Shown: positions 24,479 to 37,538 of the stretch, piece after piece | Numbering within the stretch: the stretch's first letter is position 1 | How the letters are laid out: each line of letters begins with the position of its first letter | From: Cladorhizidae sp. MBARI D1340-BT2 | Taxonomy: Eukaryota > Porifera > Demospongiae > Poecilosclerida > Cladorhizidae | Direction: 5' to 3' | DNA length: 64,000 bases | Assembly: GCA_028752905.1 (NCBI GenBank) | Contig: JAQNBH010000004.1 | Span: forward strand, 7,171,173 to 7,235,172 | Notes under the pieces: model-generated | The model's input: the letters and a program-made list of their open reading frames with translations, nothing else | Told to the model about the DNA's origin: nothing | The model's database searches: none | Translations under genes and position numbers: made by a program

Positions 24479-26037
24479 AGAAGCATGTGTGTAAAAGGGC
24501 ATGAAGTAGCCACTAATGGAGCTAACTAATGTGCAAGGTGGTGTTGAGTGTAATAAAATATCTAACAATTATTTACCAACATGCACTAAGCCACACCAAA
24601 GGTGGTAAACACCTGTGTGTTGCTTTACAGTAGCTCTCAGAAGTTTTATCTGATTATGAAGAGGCCTAGTTTTTGCTAAGAAGCCCAGTGAGTTTTTTAG
24701 CTGCTTACCCCTGCAGACTGACCTTTACCCCCTGGATCCTGTTACTATTGCCTGTGGTTAGAGAGGTGATGTAACATGTGGTTACTTGCAGCTGCAGGAA
24801 AGTGCATGCATGTGTATATGTACAGAATGCTACCTGTTTGCTGGGGCTATCCTCTCCATGATTGATTCTGCCCAACCTCATATAGCATCCCTGTTTCTCA
24901 TGCCACATCTGTGGAGCTAGTTGTTAGTACCTCTACCTTATCATCCTGCATCTCTCTGTTGAGGACTTCTTACTAACTTGGTTTGAGAGACATCTCCCTG
25001 GCCCAACTGGTTCTGAGAGATCTTGCTTGTATAGTAAATGACTAGTTTTGTTAAACTAACAGTTGACTCCTCCATAACTGATGATTCTTATATTTTGTAA
25101 GAATGATTCTATCTCAGCTTTAATGTTTTGATAACATTTTTGAAGTATGTAACACTGTGTAAGTGTCATGTAACATGGTCTGTGCTGTACGATGGAAAAT
25201 GATGCTCTCAATCTTGACCATATTTCATTAACAGATTGAGCCTTTGATCTGACATATCTTCAAATTGGAACATTCGTCAAAATGTTTTGTAAGACATGTG
25301 CTAAAAACCAGATTTTTACCTGCACATGTGCAGAAGGCTACAGCATTATTATATAAACCTTTATTTCTTGTTCTGGTTTATGTGAGTGGGCGGAAGAAGT
25401 GATAAAAATATAACAAATAATAAAACTTACTGACAATCACAAATTGCCATCATAAACAGTCTCTTCCTTACCTTTACTGCTGTCTCTGCAAGCCAATGAA
25501 AGCTCATGCTAGCCTGAAATTACTCAGAATCTCTTCACTCCTGAGAATAAAATGCACTCCTGGATGTATTACTGCATCAGCATCTAGGATGGTTTGGCAT
25601 TGTAGGTGCTAGCTAACATCAGGAGGGAAAGAGTTACCCTGTGTACAGGTTTCTCCTGGGATGGTTAGGCATTACTAGGAGCATTAGGAGCTAGCTGTTC
25701 TCTCACCAGTAAGAGTAGCAATACTATATAATTAGTAGCGCATACAGGATCACATCCAAAGACAACTATGTCAACTAACAGGTGTAGCATACTGATCTCA
25801 GGAAGCAAGTCAGCATTCTTCTCCGTCACTAGCGATTATTTATCAACAGACTTACTTGAGCCAAGAATTGATTGTAAAATATTTACCAATACCCACAGAG
25901 ATCGGAATGCTAACTTGACTGCCATTAAGCTCAAGTGCACTGTCCCTGCGACATCCATCCATGTGAAGAGACTCTATGGATACACAGCTGAACTTTACAA
26001 TATATTTGTTTCAACATGTCCCTCATCTCTGTCTGTC
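24479..26037. repeat. Common module copy 5 and lead-in to array 6
   Basis: A module copy without a piggyBac B insertion: the region around 25105-25130 has ctcagctttaatg where the other copies carry the element. The frame 25768-26049 (lacking an ATG at its start) is the best-preserved version of the lead-in frame: SVTSDYLSTDLLEPRIDCK and IKLKCTVPATSIHVKRLYG. It ends exactly at the TAG before the first variable triplet. I do not recognise it. Confidence 0.5.
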
Positions 26038-26385
26038 CTTACTTTATAGGGTGTGAGTTACAGTATTCTATGGCTAGGATGACATGATTTGATCAACTTC
26101 AATTTATTTGAACATGTCTCTTGGCTCTCTCTGTCCAACCTACTTCATGAAACCATCATAGTCGGTGAGTTACAGTATATCTAAATCTTGGATTATATGT
26201 CTTGATCAACTTTAATTAATTACATGTCTCTTGGCTCAACCTACTTACAGGAAACCTTCATAGGCGATGAGTTAGTGTATTCTATGTCTAGAATGACATG
26301 TGTTGACTGATTGATCAATTCAAATTTATTTGAACATGTGTCTTTGCTCTCTGTGTCTAACCTAATGAAACATAGTTTCATAGTT
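26038..26385 (+). repeat. Variable-triplet array 6 (GGT, TCG; decayed GCG, TTT)
   Basis: Intact boxes GGT at 26050-26052 and TCG at 26162-26164; decayed boxes GCG at 26264-26266 (followed by ATGAGTT) and TTT at 26376-26378. Compared with array 2, both intact triplets have changed and both decayed triplets are the same. Confidence 0.85.
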
Positions 26386-26389
26386 ACTT

Positions 26390-27514
26390 ATATTGCTAGA
26401 ATAGTGCAAGAATTAAAGTCTATTCACCTTGGCTTGCAGTGAGTAAGATGCCCAATCATGCGCTGAGCAGAAAAAAATGTTCACTAGAAGAACATGTATA
26501 TAATTGAATGTACCGGCCACTAATGGAGCTAACTATTGTTCAATTTGGCATCGAGTATGGCTGGATAAAATATATTTATATGTAAGCCACACAAATGGTG
26601 GAGAGAGGGTTAAAGTCTGATAAATACCTGTGATGTATTTTATAGTGGTGGTTGAAGTTTATCTGATTAGGAAGAGGCCTAGTTTGTTTAGGAGTGCTGT
26701 TGCTTAATTAAAGAAGTGGGGGGCTTTACAGCTGATTTTGACAGGACTGCAATAGCAACCAACTAGGAGGTTGATTTTTGTGCCAAAGATTTATTTCACT
26801 AAGGGTACACCCTTGAATCATCAGATATTTGCTGGAATGTGGTGTCCTTGTCCTAAGTACCCTTTGTCTGGTCTCTGGTTCATTAATGCCTATTATCATA
26901 GTAACAGGTTGTAGCACATTCAGGCATGCATATGCAAAGGTAGACACTAGAGATGATTTAAAACAGCCTTTAATCTGATGATAGCGCAAAGGAAATTGGA
27001 GAAAATACACGCATAAAAATGGCCATAAGTATGGAATGGAACCTTCAATTGGAAATCCAGCTTGTCTATGAATATAGTTGTCAGTTTATTCAAAATATAA
27101 AATGTAGGCCCTTCAAAGAGTGATGACAGTTCCTAAGGAGTCTTTAAGCAGCTTACACCAATAGGCTGACCTTTACCCCCTGGATCCCTGTTGCTATTGC
27201 CTGTGGTTAGTGAGGTGATGTAACAGGTGATTATTTGCAGCTGGAGCAAAGTGCATGTGTGTGTGTGTGTGTGTGTGTATATGTGCACAACACAATGCTA
27301 GTGATTGTGAGTAGGTACCTGTTTGCTGTGGCTCTCCTCTCCATGATTAACTCTACCCAACCTCATTTAGCATGCCTGTTTCTCATGCCACATCTGTGGA
27401 GCTAGTATCTAATAGTTAGTACCTCTAACCTATCATCCTGCATCTCTCTTTTGAGGGCTTCTAATAACTTGGTTTGATAGACATCCTCCTGGGCCAACTG
27501 GTTCTGAGTGGAGG
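26390..27514. repeat. Diverged module copy with TG repeat
   Basis: Counterpart of 8930-10134. It contains a TG dinucleotide run at 27256-27278. No gene is supported. Confidence 0.55.
27256..27278 (+). repeat. TG dinucleotide microsatellite
   Basis: About eleven TG units, where paralogous modules have gtgcatgcatgtgtatatg. Confidence 0.9.
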
Positions 27515-29135
27515 TGGGACTTGTACAGTAGGAGATTTTTTAAAAGGTTCTGGTTCTGTACCCGTTCCAACGCTAATGTTACGATGTTGGAGAAATTTGA
27601 AACGCAGAATCAACGCATAAAAACCCCGAACAGTTTACACTTCCAATTTTTTAATCTTGCGCTTTTTTTAAATAAATGCGTGCATACCCATTCACACGTA
27701 CACATGGGCTCCAGTTGTTTACAACAAGCTATATCTAGCGAGTGTTTTTTGCTCCACTTTGTTTTCTTCTTCCCAGATGTCATTTTGCTCATCAAGAAGT
27801 TCATTGCCGATTGAAGTATTAGTAATTTCTCTTCTTAGCCTTTTGGCCTGTGCCCACTAGTGTCTGTCCTTCAGGTCCAACTCTCAACTTAGTATTAGTA
27901 GCTTTGCCTTCTAGTTCATTGCTACACTGTGTAACTAAGATGCATTAGACTAAGCTTGCTATATAGTTTTGTAGAGGTTAGGTTTCCTAGGCATAGTGTT
28001 AGGGCTCGTAAAACAAGCCCCTTTTTAAAGCCCTCACAGAACCTCTAGTAGCTAGCAAGCCTTGCCTTAGAGAGACTTCACAGAGTAGCTTAGCAAACCT
28101 TTTCTTAGAAAAGAAGATTTTACATAGCAGGACTTGCCTTACAAAACTTAACTTCTAGATACCCATAGCTAAGCTTTTTTATCTAACAAGCCATGTCCAA
28201 TTATTAAGCCTCACATCAACCATGTATAGACCAAGAAGAGCTGATACATTTACGCATTGCCCAATGGAGAACTCTGTGTCAGTGGTGCCCCTAACTACAG
28301 TGGAGGATGGTCATGTGTTTGGTGATAGGTTACTGTAAGAGTGGAAAACTTTGGTCAGGATTCAGGATTGTAAAATTTCTGCAATGCATTACTCTTATTA
28401 CATAGTGGATGCCTCTGTTGTACATGCAACAGGACCTCAGAGTTCTATGGTTTAGTTAGAGGATGAGTTTGTCCTTGATGGCCCCATCAACTCACACATA
28501 CTAGTCTACATCTCCCCTACATTTGCTGGTTCCAACTACTTACCTCTTCATGAATTTGAGCTTGGTGTTTGGAGTCGATCCAGCAAACACAACTATATAT
28601 GCTCGAAAAAATTAATAGAAATGACATGGAATATTTATGTTAGTTTTGTAACTGACCGTTTTTTAAAAAGATATCTGGCAAGTTCATCTGCTTCACAGAA
28701 AATTTTTCAAATGTCAGAGAAATAGATCCACACTGAGACACACAAACACTTGGTTGTAGCTTTCAACCATGCTTCACACCAAAAATGTGTCCTGCCAGTT
28801 GGGTAGTCTTGGTGGAGAAAGCCAACCATAACACAAGCCTTGCATGATACTGTGTTAATTGTCATGAAAGTTCACAGGTGATAGTTAATTGCTCAATGAT
28901 TATGGCAACCTTACTACCAGTGAATAAAACTCATAGCAATTTTGTATATGTGCATGAACTACCAGTGAATAAGTACAGCAACATTCAATAGCCAGTTGCT
29001 GCTCCTTGTAGTTCAATAATCCCCAGAAGAATTGAGTGCAGTCTATGGATCTCAAGTTTGACTGCATCAGTCCATATAGCATCCTCTATGCCACAAGTCA
29101 CCTCCCCAATAAAATGCCAGATTCACTCCAATGTT
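27515..29135 (+). repeat. Module M copy 3
   Basis: Third copy of the module at 10135 and 14310. The terminal-exon-like segment is at 27777-27814, frame VILLIKKFIAD then TGA. The unrecognised ORF starts at about 28225 but is shifted near 28328 by a loss in the stretch ggtgataggt(g/a)tactg. The shared in-frame TAG after SMV is retained (28450-28460). Confidence 0.7.
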
Positions 29136-30184
29136 AAAGGCCTATTAACATAGTAACAACCATTCCATGTATGGACATATATATGCCAGCACTGGAGATA
29201 ATTCTGAAAGCAGCTCTTAATTTGTTGGTAATCGCAAGGAAATTCGATACTCATAGTCTCCGGAAGTGTAGAGCAATAAATGAGCTTTTAAATGGTGCCA
29301 GAGCTATAGAGTTTAGCAAGAATTTTAGCTGGCACCATATACATGTTTTGAGGAACCAAGGTTCAAAGTTGAGCATTCAACATGCCGGACATTTCTATCA
29401 AGCAGTCTACTCTCTAAGAAATGGAGAAGATGCATGGAGAGAAGTAGCCATAACTTTGGAATGGACCCTTCAATTGTTCTGAAACTTGAAATCCAGCTTG
29501 TGACAGTTACTAGTTCAATAATAATAGCAGGGCTGATTTATCGGGTTGGGGGGGACTGGGAGGAGCATTAGCCCCCCCTTGCTGATCCTCCGCCCACCTT
29601 GAGATCTTAGAGTATTGTATTATTGTATAGTATAGTGCTCTTTAATATGTGACCCCCCCCCCCCCCCCCCCCCCCCCCTCAACTCAATCCTAAATGCAGC
29701 CCTGAATAGTATTTAAAAGTAGACCCCAGTGGTGGGTTATAAACTGCTTACCGACAACAGTAGGCTGACCTTTAACCCCTGCATCCTTGTTGCTACTGCC
29801 TGTGGTTAGTGAGGTGATGTAACAGGTGATTAGTTACAGCTGCAGCAAAGTGCCTGCATGTGTATATGTACACAATGCTCCTGCTTGCTGGGGCTCTCCT
29901 CTTACCCAACCTCATATCATCCTGCATCTCTCTGTTGAAGACTAAACTTGGTTTGTGAGACATCCCCCAGGCCCAATTAGTGAACAACATCTTGCTTGTA
30001 TAGTAAATGACTAGTTTTGTTAAACTCCCAGTTGACTCCTTGATAACTGACGATGTTTATATTTTGTAAGAATGATTCTATCACAGGTTAAGTGTTTTAA
30101 AACATGTCTATTCATTGAGTAATGTTTTGTAAGGATTTGATAGAACTAATGTGCTAAACTCCTCCCCCTTCCCCATCCTAAAAC
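29136..30184. repeat. Module Q copy 1 with MITE 1
   Basis: Nearly identical to 41095-42180. It holds a frame at 29171-29482 (SLRKCRAINELLNGARAIEF, open for 103 codons) that is broken in the other copies and not recognised, plus a MITE-like element at 29528-29704. Probably not coding. Confidence 0.6.
29528..29704. mobile_element. MITE-like element 1 (CAGGGCTG ends)
   Basis: About 177 bp with short inverted ends: cagggctg[c]attt on the left and aaatgcagccctg on the right. CAGGG-type ends recall hAT elements, but I could not define an 8-bp target duplication. It carries a G-run near the left and a run of 26 C (29653-29678) near the right. Copies: 32689-32846, 36725-36913, 41531-41678, 47194-47368. 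Confidence 0.6.
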
Positions 30185-31366
30185 ACACACATAATAAATC
30201 CCACTGTTGGAAAATGGCAATGAAGATTGGAAAATGGAAGTGAAGACTGGCCACTCAGATCTTTGGACTCTCATTTAGTAATTTGTCTAATTCCTGACTC
30301 TCTTTCTCTTATGCTAGTGTTTGGATGTGCATGTTTATATGAACATCCAGAAAGGGCAATGCAATAAATGAAACTTGAAACTTAAACTTGCTGGAAGTTG
30401 TTTTTGTTTTGCAATATACTGTAATAATAGTATGCATGCATGCAATATGAAGCCATGGAAGCAACACAGGCCTTGTGGAAGTCACAGCTTGCATGCTTGC
30501 AAGGTACGTGTGCCATCCTTCCAGTTTGTAAAGGCCTTCACTAGATACGCTCGCTCAGTCTCACCAGTGACCACAGCTCTAGCATCCTAGACAGCCTTGC
30601 AGCATGTGTAGCTTCCAGCAGCATCCCAGCACAATATCATAGTGTAGCCACTTTAGTTGTTAAACCCGTTAGCCTGAAACGAACAGTTTACTGGTGCACT
30701 TATACCAAAGGACAGAGAAGGGAAGACAATATGCCTCACTGAAATGGCTCAAGTGGTAGGCCACCAAATTAAGTGATGCTGAAGATACGGGTCAGCCTCG
30801 TGTCCTTTGACCTCATATAATTAATTAAACTTGTAGTATAATGGTGTATGGTCATAGCCGCACCAGCCACACCAGTGGCTACTGCCCTGCATTTGTAGGA
30901 GCTAGCTGTTCTGACCAGTAAGGGTAGCATTACCTTTACTAGAGTATAGAGGATCCCATCCAAGCACAACAATGTCAACTAACAGTTGTAGAATATAGAT
31001 CTCAATGGAGACAAGTCAGCATTTTCTTATCCATAACTAGCGATCATTTATCGACAGATTAACTTGAGCCAAGAATTGATTGTAAAATGATTACAATACC
31101 ACAGAGATCAGAATGCTCACTTGGCTGCCATCAAGCTCAAGTGCACTGTCCCTGCGACATCCATCATTGCCCATGGACAGGTTCCGTTATGAACTATTGA
31201 AAGTTAATGCCATCCTTACTGGTGTTTAAACAGCCAGATCCTTGGCAAGTCCTACATCCCAGATGAACAATCCTTTTCTTGTCAATTGTTAATAACAACC
31301 TCCCTTTCAATAGATGGACTGAAATATATATTATCATGGTCAACATATCCCTCATCTCTGTCTGTC

Positions 31367-31748
31367 CTTACTTTATAGCCGGTGAGTTACAGTATTCTAT
31401 GGCTAGGATGACAAGATTTGACTAATTGTTCAACTTCAATTTATTTGAACATGTCTCTCGGCTCTCTGTGTCCAACCTACTTCATGAAACCATCATAGAT
31501 TGTGAGTACACTATTTCTATATCCAGGATTACATGTGTTCACTTATTGATCTACTTTAATTAATTTACATGTCTCTTGGCTCTCTCTGTTCAATTTATTT
31601 CATCAAACAATCATAGTGGGTAGTGACAGTATTCTATATCTAGGATGACATGTGTTGACTCTCTGATGAACTATAATTAATTTGAACATGTCTCTAGGCT
31701 CTCTGTGTCTAACCTACTGAGGTTATATCAACATAGTTTGATAGTTAC
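31367..31748 (+). repeat. Variable-triplet array 7 (CCG, ATT; decayed TGG, TTT)
   Basis: CCG at 31379-31381 (GTGAGTT), ATT at 31499-31501 (GTGAGTA), TGG at 31617-31619 (donor decayed to GTAGTG) and TTT at 31737-31739. It is the reference for the four recent copies: array 8 has ATT and AGG, array 9 ATG and TAT, array 10 GCG and GAG in the two intact boxes, while TGG and TTT never change. Confidence 0.9.
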
Positions 31749-32688
31749 ATGCATTGCTAGAGTATGGCAGAACTAAAGTCTATCCACCTTGACTTGAAGT
31801 GGAAGTAAGATACCCAATCACGCATTGAGCAGCGAGATAATGTTCATGAGAAGCACATGTTCATGTAGTAGCCACTAATAGAGCTAGCTTCTGTGCAACA
31901 TGTTGTCGAGTGTTGCCAAAATATCTAGCATTAAATGTGTTTTATTTACCATCATGCAGTAAGCCACGCAAAAGGTGGAGAAAGGGTTAAGGCAGAAAAA
32001 CAATTCTGTGGTGCTCTATAGTAGCCGTCATAAGTCATTAAGAAGAGTCCTAATTTGTGATGATGGGTGTAAAGTACAGCTTAGGCATTGGCATTAATTA
32101 AGCATTGTGGTTTTTACACCCGATTTTTATAAGACACCAATAACTCCAGAATGTAAACCAGTATGAAGTTGATTTTCATCCCAAAATGTAGCTCTTGAAA
32201 TAAGCTTCCTCTACTTCAAGGGTACCCCCTTGAATCATCAGATAATAGCTGGAATGTGGGTATCCTTGACCAGTTAGAACTAAGTGCCCATCTGGTTTGT
32301 GGTTCACTAAACATAGTAACATATTATACCACTATTCCATGTATAGGCATACATATGCTAAGATAACAACACTGGAGATAATTCTGAAAGCAGCCTTTAA
32401 TATGATGGTAATCGAATAGAAAATTTATATTCAGTGTCTCTGAAAGCTTAAAGCAATAAATGAGCTTCAGAACTGTAGAGAATTTTATGTGGCACCAAAA
32501 ACATGTTTTGAGGAACTGGGGTTCAAAGTTAAGCATTCATTATGCTGTGCATTTCTATCAAGCACTCCACTCTCTAAGAAATGGAGAAGATGCATAGCCA
32601 TAACTATGGAATAGAAACTTCAATTGTTCTGAAACTTGAAATCCAGCTTGCCTATGAATATAGTTACCATTTTAAAGAAGAATAATAG

Positions 32689-32846
32689 CAGGGCTGCATT
32701 TTTGGATTTTTGAGGTGGTTGGGGGGGAGGGGCATTAGCACCCCCTTGCTGATCCTCCACCCCTCTTGACATCTTGGGATATTGTATTGTGTTGTTAAAT
32801 ATGTGCCCCTCCCTCCCCCCTCAACTCAATCATAAATGCAGCCCTG
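32689..32846. mobile_element. MITE-like element 2 (CAGGGCTG ends)
   Basis: Ends cagggctgcattt and aaatgcagccctg are perfect inverted repeats. Short G-run at left and C-rich stretch at right. Confidence 0.65.
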
Positions 32847-35391
32847 AATAGTACTTAAAAAGTAGACCCCAGTGATGGACAGTTACTAACAAGCCTAGTA
32901 GGTCTATAGACTGCATACATATACCAGTTGGCTGACCTTTAACCCCTGGATGCTTGTTGCAGCTGCCTGTGGTTAGGGAGGTGATGTAACTGGTAATCTG
33001 TAGCAAAGTGCATGTTTGTGCATAGTACACAATGCTAGTGATTGTGAGTAGTTTACTGTTTGCTCTCCTCTCCATGATTGATTCTACCCAACCTCATATA
33101 GCATCCCTGTTTCTCATGCCATATCTGTGGAGCTAGTTGTCTATCCTGCATCTCTCTGTTGAGGGCTTCTACTAACTTGGTTTGAGAGACATCCCCCTGG
33201 CCCAACTGGTTCTGAGTGGAGATCTTGCTTGTATAGTAAATGACTAGTTTTCTTAAACTCCCAGTTGACTCCTTGCTAACTGATGATGTTTATATTTTGT
33301 AAAAATGATTCTATCACAATTTAAATTCTCTGAAACAGTCTAAACATTGAGTAATATTTTGTAAGGATGTAACCCTGTGTAAGTGTCGTGTAACACAGTC
33401 TGTGTAATATTGTTGATGGAGAAATAACTCTTAATTTTGAATGCATATTTCATTAAATGCTTTTAAGCTGATATATATTCGAATTATGACATTCATCAAA
33501 ACATTTTATAAGACATGCTAAAAACTAGATATTTACCTGCACATGTGCAGAAGGCTACAGCATTATTATATAAACCTTTATTTCTTGTTCTGATTTATGT
33601 GAGTTGGCGGAGGAAGTGATAAAAATATAACAAATAATAAAACTTACTGACAATCACAAATTGCCATCATAAACAGTCTCTTCCTTACCTTTACTGCTGT
33701 CTCTGCAAGCCAATGAAAGCTCATGCTACCCTGAAATCACTCAGAATCTCTTCACTCTTGAGAATAAAATGCACTCCTGGATGTATTACTGCATTAGCAT
33801 CTAGGATGGTTTGGCATTGTAGGTGCTAGCTAACATCAGGAGGGAAAGAGTTACCCTGTACAGGTTTCTCCTGGGATGGTTGGGGATTATAGGGCTATAG
33901 GCAGCTATTTGAAGGTGATGTAGCCAGAATCTGTTGGCTACCCTTGTGGGAGGTGATTTCTTCATGACTGGGAGAATTAGCCAGCAACAATCATCTCTCA
34001 AAATACTTTGTCTGCTCTGACTCCATTCCTTAGATCCAAAGCTCTCCCACTGTCACTTCAAAACATTATGTTGACCTCTGTTAAAGGATCAGATGTGCCC
34101 TCACTATGACACTGCTACTTCTCCTGATCAAACACACTGCGAATATCTTAGGCTGTGTCACTTGAATTTTGATATATCTAATCTACTGCCCCCCACCCCC
34201 CACCCCTGCACCCCACACCCCAATGTTGGAAGATGACAATGAAGACTGGAAAATGGAAGTTAAGACTGCCACTCTGATCATTGAACTCTCATTTAGTAAT
34301 AATTATTTGTCTAATTCCTGACTATCTTTCTCTTATGCTAGTGTTTGGATGTGCTTGTTTATATGAACATCCAGAAAGGGCAATGCAATAAATGAAACTT
34401 GAAACTTAAACTTGCTGGAAGTTGTTCTTGTTTTGCCATATATTATAATAATAGTATGCATGCATGCAATATGAAACGATGGAAGCAACACAGGCCTTGT
34501 GGAAGTCACAGCTTGCATACTTGCAAGGTACGTGTGCCATCCTTCCAGTTTGTAAAGGCCTTCACTAGATACGCTCGCTCAGTCTCACCAGTGACCACAG
34601 CTCTACCATCCTAGACAGCCTTGCAGCATGTGAAGCTTCCAGCAGCATCCAGCACAATATCATAGTGTAGCCACTTTAGTTGTTAAACCCGTTAGCCTGA
34701 AACGAACAGTTTACTGGTGCACTTATACCAAAGGACAAAGAAGGGAAGACAATATGCCTCACTGAAATGGCTCAAGTGGTAGGCCACCAAATTAAGTCAT
34801 GCTGAAGATACGGGTCAGCCTCGTGTCCTTTGACCTCATATAATTAATTAAACTTGTAGTATAATGTTGTATGGTCATAGCCGCACCAGCCACACCAGTG
34901 GCTACTGCCCTGCATTTGTAGGAGCTAGCTGTTCTGACCAGTAAGGGTAGCATTACCTTTACTAGAGTATAGAGAATCCCATCCAAGCACAACAATGTCA
35001 ACTAACAGTTGTAGAATATAGATCTCAATGGAGACAAGTCAGCATTTTCTTATCCATAAGTAGCGATCATTTATCGACAGATTAACTTGAGCCAAGAATT
35101 GATTGTAAAATGTTTACAATACCACAGAGATCAGAATACTCACTTGGCTGCCATCAAGCTCAAGTGCACTGTCCCTGCGACATCCATCATTGCCCATGAC
35201 AGGTTTCATTATGAACTATTGAAAGTTAATGCCATCCTTACTGGTGTTTAAACAGCCAGATCCTTGCCAAGTCCTACATCCCAGATGAACATTCCTTTTC
35301 TTGTCAATTGTAAATAACAACCTCCCTTTCAATAGATGGACTGAAATATAATATATTATCATGGTCAACATATCCCTCATCTCTGTCTGTC

Positions 35392-35775
35392 CTTACTTTA
35401 TAGATTGTGAGTTACAGTATTCTATGGCTAGAATGACAAGATTTGACTAATTGTTCAACTTCAATTTACTTGAACATGTCTCTCGGCTCCCTGTGTCCAA
35501 CCTACTTCATGAAACCATCATAGAGGGTGAGTACACTATTTCTATATCCAGGATTACATGTGTTCACTTATTGATCTACTTTAATTAATTTACATGTCTC
35601 TTGGCTCTCTCTGTTCAACTTATTTCATCAAGCAATCATAGTGGGTAGTTACAGTATTCTATATATCTAGGATGACATGTGTTGACTCTCTGATGAACTA
35701 TAATTAATTTGAACATGTCTCTAGGCTCTCTGTGTCTAACCTACTGAGGTTATATCAACATAGTTTGATAGTTAC
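35392..35775 (+). repeat. Variable-triplet array 8 (ATT, AGG; decayed TGG, TTT)
   Basis: ATT at 35404-35406, AGG at 35524-35526, TGG at 35642-35644 (donor GTAGTT), TTT at 35764-35766. Across the first 120-bp unit only about three flanking bases differ from array 7. Confidence 0.9.
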
Positions 35776-36724
35776 ATGCATTGCTAGAGTATGGCAGAAC
35801 TAAAGTCTATCCACCTTGACTTGAAGTAGAAGTAAGATACCCAATCACGCATTGAGCAGCGAGATAATGTTCATAAGAAGCACATGTTCATGTAGTAGCT
35901 ACTAATAGAGCTAGCTTCTGTGCAACATGTTGTCGAGTGTTGCCAAAATATCTAGCATTAAATGTGTTTTATTTAGCATCATGCAGTAAGCCACGCAAAA
36001 GGTGGAGAAAGGGTTAAGGCAGAAAAACAATTCTGTGGTGCTCTATAGTAGCCGTCATAAGTCATTGAGAAGAGTCCTAGTTTGTGATGATGGGTGTAAA
36101 GTACAGCTTAGGCATTGGCATTAATTAAGCATTGGGGTTTTTACACCTTATTTTGATAAGACACCAATAACTCCAGAATGTAAACCAGTATGAAGTTGAT
36201 TTTCATCCCAAAATGTAGCTCTTGAAATAAGCTTCCTCTATTTCAAGGGTACCACCTTGAATCATCAGATAATAGCTGGAATGTGGGTATCCTTGACCAG
36301 TTAGAACTAAGTGCCCATCTGGTTTGTGGTTCACTAAACATAGTAACATATTATACCACTATTCCATGTATAGGCATACATATGCTAAGATAACAACACT
36401 GGAAATAATTCTGAAAGCAGCCTTTAATATGATGGTAATCGAATGGAAAATTTATATTCAGAGTCTCTGAAAGCTTAAAGCAATAAATGAGCTTCAGAAC
36501 TGTAGAGAATTTTATGTGGCACCAAAAACATGTTTTGAGGAACTGGGGTTCAAAGTTAAGCATTCATTATGCTAGGCTTATCTATCAAGCACTCCACTCT
36601 CTAAGAAATGGAGAAGATGCATGGTAGAAATGGCCATAACTATGGAATAGAAACTTCAATTGTTCTGAAACTTGAAATCCAGCTTGCCTATGAATATAGT
36701 TACCAGTTTAACGAATAATAATAG

Positions 36725-36913
36725 CAGGACTGCATTTTTGGATTTTTGAAGTGGTTGGGGGGGGGGGGGGGGGGGGGGGCGGGCATTAGCTTCCCCTTGC
36801 TGTTCCTCCACCCCTCTTGAGATCTTGAGATCTTGAGATATTGTGTTATTGTATTGTGTTGTTAAATATGTGCCCCTCCCTCCCCCCTCAACTCAATCAT
36901 AAATGCAGCCCTG
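36725..36913. mobile_element. MITE-like element 3 with 23-G run
   Basis: Left end caggactgcattt, right end aaatgcagccctg. A run of 23 G at 36757-36779 replaces the shorter G-run of MITE 2. Confidence 0.6.
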
Positions 36914-37538
36914 AATAGTACTCAAAAAGTAGACCCCAGTGATGGACAGTTACTAACAAGCCTAGTAGGTCTATAGACTGCATACTTATACCAGTTGGCT
37001 GACCTTTAACCCCTGGATGCTTGTTGCAGCTGCCTGTGGTTAGGGAGGTGATGTAACTGGTGATCTGTAGCAAAGTGCATGTTTGTGCATAGTACACAAT
37101 GCTAGTGATTGTGAGTAGTTTACTGTTTGCTCTCCTCTCCATGATTGATTCTACCCAACCTCATTAAGCATCCCTGTTTCTCATGCCATATCTGTATCTG
37201 TGGAGCTAGTTGTCTATCCTGCATCTCTCTGTTGAGGGCTTCTACTAACTTGGTTTGAGAGACATCCCCCTGGCCAAACTGGTTCTGAGTGGAGATCTTG
37301 CTTGTATAGTAAATGACTAGTTTTCTTAAACTCCCAGTTGACTCCTTGCTAACTGATGATGTTTATATTTTGTAAAAATGATTCTATCACAATTTAAATT
37401 CTCTGAAACAGTCTAAACATTGAGTAATATTTTGTAAGGATGTAACCCTGTGTAAGTGTCGTGTAACACAGTCTGTGTAATATTATGATGGAGAAAAAAC
37501 TCTTAATTTTAAATGCATATTTCATTAACTGCTTTTAA

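Larger units (their letters stand above)
30185..34195. repeat. Tandem module P copy 1
   Basis: First of about four tandem copies. Landmarks: a conserved stretch ccagaaagggcaatgcaata near 30350, array 7, and MITE 2. The empty site for piggyBac C1 is here: ttgctttTTAAgctg-type sequence with TTAA at 33463-33466. Small frames on both strands at 30309-30590 and 30769-30978 are preserved between copies simply because the copies are recent. Confidence 0.8.

Noticed and set aside
30309..30590. Overlapping small frames on both strands repeated at 34333, 39350 and 42283
   Set aside because: They are preserved because the module copies are recent; the two strands cannot both be coding and neither shows a domain.
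30735..30810. tRNA gene or tRNA-derived SINE (tggctcaagtggtagg resembles an A box)
   Set aside because: No acceptable B box or cloverleaf follows at the right distance in any of the four copies.
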